DNA from: Variovorax sp. dw_308
Lineage (GTDB): Bacteria; Pseudomonadota; Gammaproteobacteria; Burkholderiales; Burkholderiaceae_C
Direction of reading: 5' to 3'
Assembly: GCF_019207085.1 (NCBI RefSeq)
Contig: NZ_JAATOM010000001.1
Span: 1 to 64,000 of the forward strand
Length of the DNA: 64,000 nt
Below, piece after piece: positions 27,945 through 36,987 of the stretch (the first letter of the stretch is position 1; the number at the start of each line of letters is the position of its first letter). Below the pieces are notes generated by a model. That model was given only the letters and a program-made list of their open reading frames with translations, ran no database searches and was not told the DNA's origin. The translations under genes and the position numbers were made by a program.

Positions 27945-28649
27945 ATTAACTACAAGCGCACGATGATCCGAGGCGGGGCTCTCCTGGTTGGCGGGGGTGT
28001 ATTGCTGGCGAGCCATGTACAGGCCGGCGGCCACTTCGACGTGGACGACGCCGGCACCTTGGACCCTGGCCAATGCCTGGTCGAGGTCTGGGCCAGCCAC
28101 ACCGACACCAGCCCGGCGCTCAACGGCCAGCACCTGGGGCCGGCCTGCCGGGTCGGCCCGGTCGAGGTGGGGCTGAACCTGGACCGCTTTGCACGCTCCG
28201 GCGATCGCAGCCAGGTGTTCGCCGGGCCGCAGGTGAAATGGACGTACTACGGCCAGGCGGCCGATGCGCCGCTGAGCGCCGCCTTGGAGGGCAACCTGGT
28301 CTTCGACGTGACGGATGGTGCGCGCACCGGCGGCCAAGTCCTGTTGCCCGTGACCTGGCGTGTCACGGAGCCCTTGCAGTTTCACTTCAACCTTGGCATG
28401 GACTGGGCGCCCATCACGGGCAAGCCAACCGCGCGCGGTGGTGCGCAGATCGAATACGCGCTCAACCCCGCCTGGTCCGTGATTGCCGAGCACAACCGGG
28501 CTTTCAACCTGTGGACCACGCGCGGCGGCGTGCGCTACAGCTTCACGCCCCTGATCAGCCTCGATGTCACGGCGGCACGCATCGGCACCGGATCGGACCG
28601 TGTGCATTCCTTCTTCGTCGGGCTCAACTACGAATTCACGCGGCCCTGA
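27945..28649 (+). CDS. Outer-membrane-type beta protein, hypothetical
   Basis: 228 residues from the ATG at 27963, or 234 from an ATT at 27945. GGAGG (27935-27939) is 5 nt before the ATT but 23 nt before the ATG, and the longer form gives a better signal peptide with Lys-Arg, so I annotate the ATT. The mature protein has alternating aromatic strands (LQFHFNLGMDW, GGVRYSFTPLISLDVTAA) and ends in the outer-membrane-like FVGLNYEF. The function is unknown. The 200 bp upstream show only a tiny frame at 27923-27949 (MKKNGGED). Confidence 0.7.
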   Translation: MNYKRTMIRGGALLVGGGVLLASHVQAGGHFDVDDAGTLDPGQCLVEVWASHTDTSPALNGQHLGPACRVGPVEVGLNLDRFARSGDRSQVFAGPQVKWTYYGQAADAPLSAALEGNLVFDVTDGARTGGQVLLPVTWRVTEPLQFHFNLGMDWAPITGKPTARGGAQIEYALNPAWSVIAEHNRAFNLWTTRGGVRYSFTPLISLDVTAARIGTGSDRVHSFFVGLNYEFTRP

Positions 28650-28652
28650 GCT

Positions 28653-29150
28653 TCAGGGGATCAGGGCCGGCAGGGACTGGTCCGATATGCGTTGCTGCTC
28701 GGGCGTCAGGGCCGAATACAGCTTGCCGATCGTGTCGCCCAGCTTCTGCAGGCGTGTGGCGCGGTCCTGTGCGTCGGCGGCGCGTCGTTGCACGGCCAGC
28801 AGCGCGGACTGCGCGTCGTCTTCTGCCGGTGCGCGTGCCGGGCCGGCGTGCACGGTCATGTCCCAGATCTGGTCCGACATGCTGTCCCAGAGCTTGCCCT
28901 GCTCCGGCGTCAGTTGCATGCGCGTGCGCAGGTCATAGAGCTTGTCGTTGACCTGGCTCGCCCGCGCTTGCGGGCCCGGCGGCGCCTCGCCGGTGCGCGA
29001 AGTGCCGGTGGTGTCGGCGCCGTGGCCGCGGCGGCCGCCGCCACCACCACCCATGCCACCGCCGCCCATGCCGCCATACTGCGCCAGCGCCTGGCCACCC
29101 AATGCGGCCAGCAAGAGTGCAATGCCGATCGATTTCTGGAAGTTCTTCAT
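28653..29150 (-). CDS. Spy/CpxP-like LTXXQ periplasmic protein
   Basis: 165 residues from the ATG at 29150, with a signal peptide ending QALAQ. A Gly/Met-rich stretch follows, then helices with two LTPEQ motifs (MQLTPEQGKLWDSM, YSALTPEQQRISDQ). LTXXQ repeats mark the Spy/CpxP group of envelope chaperones and metal-binding stress proteins. It lies downstream of recJ, 127 bp away. Its stop and the convergent gene's stop lie symmetrically in a small hairpin. Confidence 0.83.
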   Translation of the reverse strand: MKNFQKSIGIALLLAALGGQALAQYGGMGGGGMGGGGGGRRGHGADTTGTSRTGEAPPGPQARASQVNDKLYDLRTRMQLTPEQGKLWDSMSDQIWDMTVHAGPARAPAEDDAQSALLAVQRRAADAQDRATRLQKLGDTIGKLYSALTPEQQRISDQSLPALIP

Positions 29151-29277
29151 CGTCCGGCGATTGGAGAGCGCGAAATGATCGCGCCGGTTGCGCGGCGGTA
29201 AAGGCGCGGTAAAGCCCTTGCGCCAAGGGCTTGCCAGGTCGGCCAGCCCGGCTTCATCCCCCGCGGCCGAGGTCGTA

Positions 29278-31035
29278 TCAATCGACCTCGGCGCCCTCGA
29301 CCAGGAAGCGCACGCGCCGCACGCCCTGCCATTCGTCGGCATCCAGGCGAAAGGCCAGCTTCACTCGCGAGGGCAGCGGCTCGGTATGGCTGAACCACAT
29401 GCCGTCCACCGGCTGGCCCTGGTGCCGCAGCTTCAACGCCAGGTGCTTCTCGCCCACCAGACGCTGCGAGATCACTTCGACCTCTTCGCTGAAAGTCGGC
29501 GGCGCGAAGCCTTGTCCCCAGACCTCGCGGTGCAGGGTGTCGACGAGGTCCACGCGCATGTACTCGCGCGCCAGCGGACCGTCGGTCTCGATCTGGCGGG
29601 TGAGCGCGGCGGCGGCGAGCCACTCGCGGGCGACCTGCGCCATGCCTTGCTCGAAGGCGTCGAAGTGTTCCCGCGCGATGGTGCAACCGGCCGCCATCGC
29701 ATGGCCGCCGAAGCGCAGCAGCACGCCCGGATGCCGCTTGGCCACGAGGTCGAGCGCGTCGCGCAGATGAAAGCCCGGGATCGAGCGGCCGGAGCCCTTG
29801 AGCTCATGCGACTTGCCGTCGGCCGCGCTGGCCGCGAAGACGAAGGTCGGCCGATGGAAGCGGTCCTTGATGCGCGAGGCCACGATGCCGACCACGCCTT
29901 CGTGGAACCCGGCATCGAAGACGCTGATGGCCGGCGGCGGCAGGGCGCCCTCGTCGATCAGCGACTCGGCCAGGCGCAGCGCCTGGTCGCGCATGTCGCC
30001 TTCGATGTCGCGCCGCTGGCGGTTGATGCCGTCGAGCGTGCGGGCCAGCGCGTCGGCGCGGCCGGCGTCGTCGGTGAGCAGGCATTCGATGCCGAGCGTC
30101 ATGTCGGCCAGCCGGCCGGCCGCGTTGATGCGCGGGCCCAGCGCAAAGCCGAAGTCAAAGGTCGTGGCCACGGCGGAAGCCCGGCCGGCGGCCTTGAACA
30201 GCGCGGCCAGCCCCACCGGCATCTGGCCGCCCCGGATGCGGCGCAGGCCCTGGGCGACGAGGCGGCGGTTGTTGGCATCGAGCTTGACGACGTCGGCCAC
30301 AGTGCCCAGGGCCACCAGCGGCAGCAGCACGTCGAGCTTGGGCTGGGGCAGGGCGGATGCCGCGGCTGCACCCTGGGCCAGTCCGGCGCTGGGCGCCGCG
30401 TCGAACACGCCGCGCGCGCGCAACTCGGCGCGCAGGGCCAGCAGCACATAGAACATCACGCCGACGCCCGCGATGCTCTTGCTCTCGAAGCCGCAGCCGG
30501 GCTGGTTGGGATTCACCAGCACGTCGGCGGCGGGCAGTTCGGGGCCGGGCAGGTGATGGTCGGTGACAAGCACGGCCAGGCCGCGCGCCTTGGCCGCCGC
30601 CACGCCTTCCACGCTGGCGATGCCGTTGTCGACTGTGATCAGCATGTCGGCGCCGGTAGTCGCGACGCGCTCGGCGATCGGCGGCGTGAGGCCGTAGCCA
30701 TCGATCACGCGATCGGGCACGAGGTAGCTCACATGGGCCGCGCCCAGCAGCCGCAGGCCGCGCACGGCCACGGCGCAGGCGGTCGCGCCGTCGCAGTCGT
30801 AATCGGCCACGATGCACAGGCGCTTGCTGTCGCGGATGGCGTCAGCCAGCAGCACGGCCGCCTCCTGCGTGCCGCGTAGCGTGGCGGGCGGCAGCAGGCG
30901 CGCGAGGCCGTCGTCCAGTTCATCCTTGCCGAGCACGCCGCGCGCTGCATACAGGCGCGCCAGCAAGGGATGCACGCCGGCCTGCTCCAGCGCCCAGACG
31001 CTGCGCGGCGGGATGTCGCGGGCAATGATCTTCAT
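29278..31035 (-). CDS. recJ: Single-stranded-DNA exonuclease RecJ
   Basis: 585 residues from the ATG at 31035. DHH-family metal motifs are intact: DYDCDGATA near residue 76, VTDHHLPG near 160, and the later DHHA1 region with FGGHAMAAGC near 445. RecJ degrades single-stranded DNA 5'-3' in recombination and mismatch repair. The start overlaps the stop of the rpfE-like gene (ATGA), an arrangement known from the rpfE-recJ pair of Xanthomonas. Confidence 0.95.
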   Translation of the reverse strand: MKIIARDIPPRSVWALEQAGVHPLLARLYAARGVLGKDELDDGLARLLPPATLRGTQEAAVLLADAIRDSKRLCIVADYDCDGATACAVAVRGLRLLGAAHVSYLVPDRVIDGYGLTPPIAERVATTGADMLITVDNGIASVEGVAAAKARGLAVLVTDHHLPGPELPAADVLVNPNQPGCGFESKSIAGVGVMFYVLLALRAELRARGVFDAAPSAGLAQGAAAASALPQPKLDVLLPLVALGTVADVVKLDANNRRLVAQGLRRIRGGQMPVGLAALFKAAGRASAVATTFDFGFALGPRINAAGRLADMTLGIECLLTDDAGRADALARTLDGINRQRRDIEGDMRDQALRLAESLIDEGALPPPAISVFDAGFHEGVVGIVASRIKDRFHRPTFVFAASAADGKSHELKGSGRSIPGFHLRDALDLVAKRHPGVLLRFGGHAMAAGCTIAREHFDAFEQGMAQVAREWLAAAALTRQIETDGPLAREYMRVDLVDTLHREVWGQGFAPPTFSEEVEVISQRLVGEKHLALKLRHQGQPVDGMWFSHTEPLPSRVKLAFRLDADEWQGVRRVRFLVEGAEVD

Positions 31036-32003
31036 AGCGCCTCGAGCACTGCCGCCGCGCGCGGGCGACTGCCGAAGGTGCGCTTGACCCAGCCGGAGAA
31101 GCCGCGCTGCTGCACCGAGAAGCGCTGCGCCGCCGAGTCGCCGCACAGCGTGAGGGCCACGTCGGCGCCGCCTTCGCAAGTTGCGAGCAGTTCGGCAACC
31201 GGCCCGGCATCGATGGCCTGCCAGGCCGCGGCCCAGGCGTCGCCGTCGTCATGCAGGGCGGCGTCGCGCAAGGCATCGACGATGGCCGGCCCGGCGCCGT
31301 CCGGCTGCACCGACGCCGGCAACGCGCCCGTACCGCTCAGCCAGAAAGAATTGATGGGCGGCAGTCCGCGCGCCGTGCGCTGGTCGTTGACGCGCTCGGT
31401 GTAGAGCAGCATCTGCACCTCGTTCTGCAAGCGGCGCAGCGGCCGGCCGGCATCGGTGATGTGCGACCACTGTGCGATCGAATGGCCGATGGCGCGGTCG
31501 AGCGAGGCGGTCGGCAAAGCGCGGAACAATTCGCCGCTGGCGAGCCATCGGCCCGGCTCCGGCGTGACATGCAGGCCGATGCCGTCCTCCTCGAACAGTG
31601 GACGGGCCGCGTCGAGCAGGGCCTGCGATTCGGCCGCTTCGAGATGCGTCTGGGCCGGGTCGCCCAGCACCACGTCGCTGACATCGACCTGCCAGTTGCA
31701 CAGGTCGATCCAGCCCCAGGCGGTATCGCCGTCGCTGCCCGGCAGGCCGAGCCGACGTGCATCGCGGGCCGCCCATGGGATGCAGCCGTCCGCGGCCTGG
31801 AGGCCCAGTGCGGCGGCGAGTGCGCGTTCGTGCGGCGGTGAAAAAGCGGTGTCGTCCTGCGTGTCGGTGCCGGCGGACGCGAGCCGCGCGAGCAAGGCTT
31901 CGAGCCTGGGCAGCCGAAGGCCGGGCAATGCTGCACGGCAGGCGGGGGAACCGCGGCCGGCAAAGGGGATCAACAAGTGACGCACTGGAGTGGTTTCGAC
32001 CAT
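31032..32003 (-). CDS. RpfE-type / phosphoglycerate-mutase-like protein
   Basis: 323 residues from the ATG at 32003; a GTG at 32030 would add nine. The C-terminal half has the conserved block GLPPINSFWLSGTGALP and an upstream LQNEVQMLLYTERVN motif, seen in proteins called RpfE-type regulators or phosphoglycerate-mutase-like proteins next to recJ. A clear catalytic site is not visible and the biochemical role is unknown. It is coupled to recJ by ATGA. Confidence 0.8.
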   Translation of the reverse strand: MVETTPVRHLLIPFAGRGSPACRAALPGLRLPRLEALLARLASAGTDTQDDTAFSPPHERALAAALGLQAADGCIPWAARDARRLGLPGSDGDTAWGWIDLCNWQVDVSDVVLGDPAQTHLEAAESQALLDAARPLFEEDGIGLHVTPEPGRWLASGELFRALPTASLDRAIGHSIAQWSHITDAGRPLRRLQNEVQMLLYTERVNDQRTARGLPPINSFWLSGTGALPASVQPDGAGPAIVDALRDAALHDDGDAWAAAWQAIDAGPVAELLATCEGGADVALTLCGDSAAQRFSVQQRGFSGWVKRTFGSRPRAAAVLEAL

Positions 32004-32152
32004 GCCTGCATTGTCCCGCTGAATCGACACCCATCCCGATGCGCCTGCAGGGCCATGGATGACAGGGGCGCCTCATCCGGGATGCCACAATTCCACGATC
32101 ATCCATCCCCACGCCGGGCATTGCGTGTAACGCCCGGCGCAACACAACCGAT

Positions 32153-33409
32153 ATGAGTCTTCCCTACGAACTGCAACTCGGCTGGCGCTACACGCGCGCT
32201 GGCCGGGCGACGCGGCGCAACGGTTTCATTTCCTTCATCTCCGGCGTGTCGATGCTCGGCATCGGGCTGGGCGTGGCCGCGCTGATCATCGTGCTGTCGG
32301 TGATGAACGGCTTCCAGAAGGAGGTGCGCGATCGCATGCTCGGCGTGGTGTCGCACATCGAGATCCTGTCGCGCGACGGCCAGGGCCTGCAGGGCATCGA
32401 CCAGATCATGGAGGCCGCGCGCAAGAACCCCGAGGTGATCGGCGTTGCACCCTTCATCGCGACGCAGGCGCTCGTCGCACGTGGCGAGGACATGAAGGGC
32501 ACGCTGGTGCGCGGCATCGAGCCGAAGCTGGAGCCGCAGGTCACCGACTTCGCGACCACCGCCCAACAGGGCGTGCTCGACAAGCTGGTGCCCGGCGAAT
32601 TCGGCATCGTGCTCGGCGGTGAACTGGCGCGTTCCTTGTTCGTGCGCGAAGGCGACCAGGTCACGCTGGTGGCGCCCGGTGGCCAGGTCACGCCCGCGGG
32701 CGTGGTGCCGCGGCTCAAGCAGTTCACGGTGGTCGGCACCTTCGATTCGGGCCACTACGAATACGACTCGGCGCTGGCCATGATCCACGAGCAGGATGCG
32801 CAACGCGTGTTCCGGCTCGAAGGCCCAACCGGCATCCGCATCAAGCTGAAGGACCTGAACAAGGCGCGCGACGTGGCCGACGAGCTTGCGGCCACCTTGC
32901 CGGGCAGCTTCCTGGTGCGCGACTGGACGCGGCAGAACAAGACGTGGTTCGCGGCGGTGCAGGTCGAGAAACGCATGATGTTCATCATCCTCACGCTGAT
33001 CGTCGCGGTGGCCGCGTTCAACCTGGTGTCGACGCTGGTCATGACCGTGACCGACAAGCGCGCCGACATCGCCATCCTGCGCACCTTGGGTTCGAGCCCG
33101 CGCAGCATCATGGGCATCTTCGTGGTGCAGGGTGCGATGGTGGGCGTGATGGGCACGCTCGGCGGGCTGCTGCTGGGCCTGGGCATTGCCTACAACATCG
33201 ACGTGATCGTGCCGTGGCTGGAGCATCTGTTCCACGCGAGCTTCCTGCCGAAGGACATCTACCTCATCAGCAAGATGCCGAGCGACCCGCAGCGCAGCGA
33301 CATCCTGCCGATCACCATCATCTCGCTGATCCTCGCGTTCGCGGCGACGCTGTACCCGAGCTGGCGCGCGAGCCGCGTCAACCCTGCCGAGGCGCTGCGC
33401 TATGAGTGA
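32153..33409 (+). CDS. lolC: Lipoprotein-releasing ABC permease LolC/LolE-type
   Basis: 418 residues with an N-terminal membrane helix, a large periplasmic domain and three C-terminal helices of the FtsX/MacB kind. The start [15 protein letters not shown]...[20 protein letters not shown] is the LolC/E signature. LolCDE extracts lipoproteins from the inner membrane and passes them to LolA. Only one permease gene is present next to lolD, so it probably acts as a homodimer. It overlaps lolD by 8 nt. Confidence 0.93.
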   Translation: MSLPYELQLGWRYTRAGRATRRNGFISFISGVSMLGIGLGVAALIIVLSVMNGFQKEVRDRMLGVVSHIEILSRDGQGLQGIDQIMEAARKNPEVIGVAPFIATQALVARGEDMKGTLVRGIEPKLEPQVTDFATTAQQGVLDKLVPGEFGIVLGGELARSLFVREGDQVTLVAPGGQVTPAGVVPRLKQFTVVGTFDSGHYEYDSALAMIHEQDAQRVFRLEGPTGIRIKLKDLNKARDVADELAATLPGSFLVRDWTRQNKTWFAAVQVEKRMMFIILTLIVAVAAFNLVSTLVMTVTDKRADIAILRTLGSSPRSIMGIFVVQGAMVGVMGTLGGLLLGLGIAYNIDVIVPWLEHLFHASFLPKDIYLISKMPSDPQRSDILPITIISLILAFAATLYPSWRASRVNPAEALRYE

Positions 33410-34121
33410 GACACCGAAGGTCGTGCTGTCCGGCACGAGCCATCCCTACATCCGCCCGGTGCTGCAGGTGCGCGGGCTGACCAAGCGCTTCCATGAAGGC
33501 CGCATCGACCTGACCGTGCTGCATGGGGTCAACCTGGACGTGCGCGCGGGCGAGACGCTGGCCATCGTCGGCGCCTCCGGTTCCGGCAAGAGCACGCTGC
33601 TACACCTGATGGGCGGGCTCGATGCGCCCACCGATGGCAGCGTGGAACTGCATGGCAAGGACATCGCGAAGGTCGATCCCGCCGAGCAGGGGCGATTGCG
33701 CAACCAGCACCTGGGCTTCGTCTACCAGTTCCATCACCTGCTTCCGGAGTTCAGTGCGCTCGACAACGTTGCGATGCCGCTGCGCATCCGGCGCATGGCG
33801 CCATCGGCGGCGTATGAATCCGCGTCGAAGATGCTGGCGGCGGTGGGGTTGGCGGAGCGTGTGCAGCATCGGCCGGCGGAGCTGTCCGGCGGCGAGCGCC
33901 AACGCGTTGCGATTGCACGTGCCCTCGTCACGCAACCCGATTGCGTGCTGGCCGATGAGCCGACCGGCAACCTGGACCGGGGCACGGCCGATGGCGTGTT
34001 CGCGTTGATGCTCGACCTGGCGCGCCGGCACGGCACTGCGTTCGTGATGGTCACGCACGATGAGTCGCTGGCGAAGCGCTGCGACAGGGTGCTTCGACTG
34101 GTGCAGGGCCGGCTGGCGTAG
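33402..34121 (+). CDS. lolD: Lipoprotein-releasing ATPase LolD
   Basis: 239 residues. Walker [10 protein letters not shown] near residue 65, Q-loop in [12 protein letters not shown], signature [15 protein letters not shown] and Walker [12 protein letters not shown] are all present. The QFHHLLPEF block is typical of LolD. It supplies energy for lipoprotein release by LolC. Its stop lies 8 bp from the convergent PIN toxin gene. Confidence 0.94.
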   Translation: MSETPKVVLSGTSHPYIRPVLQVRGLTKRFHEGRIDLTVLHGVNLDVRAGETLAIVGASGSGKSTLLHLMGGLDAPTDGSVELHGKDIAKVDPAEQGRLRNQHLGFVYQFHHLLPEFSALDNVAMPLRIRRMAPSAAYESASKMLAAVGLAERVQHRPAELSGGERQRVAIARALVTQPDCVLADEPTGNLDRGTADGVFALMLDLARRHGTAFVMVTHDESLAKRCDRVLRLVQGRLA

Positions 34122-34129
34122 CCGCCTCG

Positions 34130-34540
34130 CTATTCCCAAGGATTCAACAAGCTTACGCCGGTGCCGGCGAAGTCGCCGACATTGCGAGTGACAACAGTGA
34201 AGCCGTGCGCAAGCGCGGTGGCCGCGATCATCGAATCCCGATAGCTCTTCGGATCTGGCACGTGCATGCGCGCGCATCTGATCGCAGCGTCCTCTGTAAA
34301 CGGCAGGATGCGTCCTTCGAAAGCGCGGCGCATGGCATCGAACCACGCCCGCAGCGCGGCACCCGCTGGCGGTGTCTTGCGCTCCAACTGCAAGATGCCT
34401 TTCTCGTGTTCCAGGACGGTCACAGCCGAGAGAAAGAACTGACTTTCCGGAATGCTTGCCGCCCAGGCCCGTACGCTGGGTGAAGCATTGGGCTGGCCGG
34501 GTCGCAGTTCGGAGAGAACGTTCGTATCGAGCACGAACAT
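34130..34540 (-). CDS. PIN-domain ribonuclease toxin (VapC/FitB type)
   Basis: 136 residues. The PIN start FVLDTNVLSELR gives the first acidic residue, EHEKGI the second, and SYRDSMIAATALAHG...TRNVGDF the third and fourth, so the metal site is complete. The start overlaps the antitoxin stop (TGATG). Such toxins cut RNA when released from their antitoxin. The NVLSELR and WE ending are closest to FitB-like proteins. Confidence 0.88.
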   Translation of the reverse strand: MFVLDTNVLSELRPGQPNASPSVRAWAASIPESQFFLSAVTVLEHEKGILQLERKTPPAGAALRAWFDAMRRAFEGRILPFTEDAAIRCARMHVPDPKSYRDSMIAATALAHGFTVVTRNVGDFAGTGVSLLNPWE

Positions 34541-34803
34541 CAGTCGAACTCTGCCGCCTTCAGTTGGATGTCGGCGCGCGGGGCTTCGAACTCGATGCCT
34601 TCGGTGCCGGGCAGGCTGTCCATCAATTCAAGAAGGGACATTTCGCGCTTGCCGGCGAGTCTGTAGTACTCCTCGATCCGCAACAGCGCAAACGCCGGTC
34701 GGCCGCGATCAGTGATGAAGACGGGGCCCTCGGAAGCCGCGCGCTTTGCCGCGCCCACATCGCGTGTGAAATCGCGGCTCGAAAAGGTATGAGGAGTTGA
34801 CAT
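34540..34803 (-). CDS. Phd/YefM-type antitoxin
   Basis: 87 residues from the ATG at 34803, with AGGGGGC before it. The N-terminal part (FTRDVGAAKRAASEGPVFITDRGRPAFALLRIEEY) is the Phd/YefM DNA-binding fold. The acidic C-terminus should wrap the toxin. A perfect inverted repeat at 34822-34845 just upstream fits auto-regulation. Confidence 0.87.
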   Translation of the reverse strand: MSTPHTFSSRDFTRDVGAAKRAASEGPVFITDRGRPAFALLRIEEYYRLAGKREMSLLELMDSLPGTEGIEFEAPRADIQLKAAEFD

Positions 34804-34821
34804 GAGGCCCCCTGAAATCAA

Positions 34822-34845
34822 CAATGTCTGTATGTTATGACATTG
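34822..34845 (-). promoter_or_regulatory. Inverted-repeat operator of the PIN/Phd module
   Basis: CAATGTC-N10-GACATTG is perfect over 7-bp arms and lies 19 bp upstream of the antitoxin start, in a locally AT-rich stretch. The spacing of about 1.6 helical turns between arm centres fits binding of an antitoxin dimer or tetramer. Confidence 0.65.
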
Positions 34846-34877
34846 AATGGCTGCGCGCAACCAAGGGGGCGAAAGGC

Positions 34878-35270
34878 TCAGCCCTTCGGCTTGTACGCAA
34901 TGCAATCGATCTCGACCTTTGCATCCACCATCAGGCGCGCCTCGGTGGTCGAGCGGGCAGGGCGGCCTTCGCCCTTGAAATAGCTCATGTAGACGCGGTT
35001 GAAGGCGCCGAAGTCGCGTGCGTCGTGCAGCCAGCAGGTGGTCTTGCAGACGTCGTCGAGCGTGGCGCCGCCGAGCGCGAGCGCGGCCTTCAGGTTCTCC
35101 ATCACCTGGCGCGTCTGCGCCTCGATGCCGCCGACCACGATCTCGCCGTCTGCATTGACAGGCACCTGGCCCGACACATAGATGAAATCGCCCGCGCGCA
35201 CGGCGGGGGAGAGCGGGCGGACCTGGCGGTCGGAGGCGGTGGGCGAACCGCCCAGGAATTCGAGGGGCAT
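34878..35270 (-). CDS. RidA-family enamine/imine deaminase
   Basis: 130 residues. The family core is present: SGQVPVNADGEIV, QTRQVMENLKAAL, and the catalytic-Arg region RPARSTTEARLMVDAKVEID. RidA proteins hydrolyse reactive 2-aminoacrylate and related enamines made by PLP dehydratases. It is divergent from the D-amino-acid operon, whose deaminase would produce just such intermediates. The ribosome site TGGAGA is present. Confidence 0.9.
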   Translation of the reverse strand: MPLEFLGGSPTASDRQVRPLSPAVRAGDFIYVSGQVPVNADGEIVVGGIEAQTRQVMENLKAALALGGATLDDVCKTTCWLHDARDFGAFNRVYMSYFKGEGRPARSTTEARLMVDAKVEIDCIAYKPKG

Positions 35271-35291
35271 GGGAGTCTCCAGTGGATGATT

Positions 35292-35306
35292 TGAAATTCT
35301 ATTTCA
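35292..35306. promoter_or_regulatory. TGAAAT inverted repeat, candidate RpiR-family operator
   Basis: TGAAATTCTATTTCA is a perfect 6-bp inverted repeat with a 3-bp centre in the divergent ridA/binding-protein region. RpiR-family regulators often bind TGAAA/TTTCA-type palindromes, and an rpiR-type gene lies in the downstream operon. Confidence 0.55.
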
Positions 35307-35342
35307 GAAATATCGTGCGAACATAGGGTAAATCCGCATGAT

Positions 35343-35359
35343 TTGGCACGGATGATGCA
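35343..35359 (+). promoter_or_regulatory. Sigma-54 (-24/-12) promoter match before the peptide-transporter operon
   Basis: TTGGCACGGATGATGCA has GG at 35345 and GC at 35357 with exactly 10 bp between, and differs from TTGGCACGN4TTGCA by a single base. Transcription would start near 35370, about 50 nt before the binding-protein start. Confidence 0.7.
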
Positions 35360-35418
35360 TCAAAGTCTGCGTCGTGAAAGTTTTTTTCAGAACGACAGCC
35401 CCCACCAAGGAGTTCCCG

Positions 35419-36984
35419 ATGTTCGATGCCAGCCTTCTGCGTGCAGTGCACGCGCCCACCAAGCGCGCCTTTGTCGGTGCGTCCCTGCTCGCGGCCCTCT
35501 GTGTCGCGATGCCTGCAAAAGCCCAGGCGCCGCGCAACTACGCGACGCTCGCGATGGTCGCGGAGCCGCAGACGCTCGACCCCATGGCATCGACCGCCGA
35601 CTTGGTGGGCACCATCATGCAGCACGTCTACGAAACGCTCTACACCTTCGATGCCAAGTGGAACGTGGTGCCGATGCTGGCCGAGTCGCTGCCCAAGGTC
35701 TCGGCCGACGGCAAGAGCTACTCGATCACGCTGCGCAAGGGCGTCATGCTGCACAACGGCCGCGAACTCAACGCCGACGACGTGGTGGCCAGCCTGCAGC
35801 GCTGGATGGAGCAGTCGCCGCGCGGCAAGGCGGTGAGCAAGGAGATCGACAGCATCAAGGCCAAGGGCCCGCAGGGCGTCGAGATCGTGCTGAAGGAGCC
35901 CTATGCGCCGCTGGTGTCGCAACTCGCGCTGCCCAGCGGCATGGCCGCGATCATGGCCAAGGACTCGATCGCCACGCCGCTGAAGGACTTCGTCGGCACC
36001 GGCCCCTACAAGTTCAAGGAACGCAAGCCCGACCAGTTCGTGCTGCTGTCGCGCTTCGACAAGTACAGCCCGCGCAAGGAGCCGGCCAATGGCTACGGCG
36101 GCAAGCGCGAGGCGCTGATCGAGGAACTGCGCTTCGTGCCGGTGCCCAATGCGAGCACGCGCGTCGAAGGCTCGCTGGCCGGCCAGTACGACTTCGCCGA
36201 CCTGCTGCCGGTGGAAGCGCTGCCGCGCCTGGAGAAGGCCGCCGGCAAGACCGTGCCGATCATGACGCCGGCCTTCGGCTTCCCGTACCTGGTTCTCAAC
36301 ACCAAGGAGGGCGTGGCCGCCAACCTCGGCGTGCGCCAGGCGATCCAGACTGCGCTCGGCGAGGGCGAGATGCTGGCCGCGGGCTTTGGCGACCAGCGCT
36401 TCTTCGCCGTCGAGCCGAACCACTTTCCCAAGGGCTCGCCCTTCTTCTCGACGACCGGCGCCGACCAGTACAACCAGCGCAACGCACCCAAGGCCAAGGA
36501 AGCCGCGGCCAAGGCCGGCTACAAGGGCGAGCCGATCCGCATCCTCACCAGCCGCCAGTACGACTTCCACTACAACATGGCGCTGCTGATGCAGGAGCAA
36601 CTCAAGCGCGCCGGCTTCAAGGTGGAGATGAACGTGGTCGACTGGGCCACGCTGGTGCAACGCCGCAATGACCCGAAGCTGTGGGACATCTACGTGACCC
36701 ATTCGGGCCAGTTCCCGGAGCCGATGCTGTCGCCGCCGCAACTCGGCGACGGCGCGCCGGGCTGGTGGGACACGCCGGCCAAGAAGGCGGCGCTCAACGC
36801 CTTCAACACGCAAAGCGATCCGGCCAAGCGCGGCGCGCTCTGGGGCAAGGTGCAGGAAGTGGTCTATGCCGAGGTGCCCTACATCAACGTCGGCAAGTTC
36901 AACGGCCTGTCAGCCAAGAGCCCGGCGTTGGACAACTACCAGCCCGCGACCTGGCCGTTCTTCTGGAACGCAAAGATCAAGTAA
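35419..36984 (+). CDS. ABC transporter substrate-binding protein, peptide type (SBP_bac_5)
   Basis: 521 residues from the ATG at 35419, with AAGGAG before it. The signal peptide ends AKAQA near residue 37. The family pattern is clear: AEPQTLDPMASTADLVGTIMQHVYETLYTFD, GTGPYKFKE, and the late QEQLKRAGFKVEMNVVDW. It delivers short peptides or similar ligands to the membrane permeases. The following D-amino-acid enzymes suggest D-amino-acid-containing or N-acyl-D-amino-acid ligands. Confidence 0.9.
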   Translation: MFDASLLRAVHAPTKRAFVGASLLAALCVAMPAKAQAPRNYATLAMVAEPQTLDPMASTADLVGTIMQHVYETLYTFDAKWNVVPMLAESLPKVSADGKSYSITLRKGVMLHNGRELNADDVVASLQRWMEQSPRGKAVSKEIDSIKAKGPQGVEIVLKEPYAPLVSQLALPSGMAAIMAKDSIATPLKDFVGTGPYKFKERKPDQFVLLSRFDKYSPRKEPANGYGGKREALIEELRFVPVPNASTRVEGSLAGQYDFADLLPVEALPRLEKAAGKTVPIMTPAFGFPYLVLNTKEGVAANLGVRQAIQTALGEGEMLAAGFGDQRFFAVEPNHFPKGSPFFSTTGADQYNQRNAPKAKEAAAKAGYKGEPIRILTSRQYDFHYNMALLMQEQLKRAGFKVEMNVVDWATLVQRRNDPKLWDIYVTHSGQFPEPMLSPPQLGDGAPGWWDTPAKKAALNAFNTQSDPAKRGALWGKVQEVVYAEVPYINVGKFNGLSAKSPALDNYQPATWPFFWNAKIK

Positions 36985-36987
36985 GCA

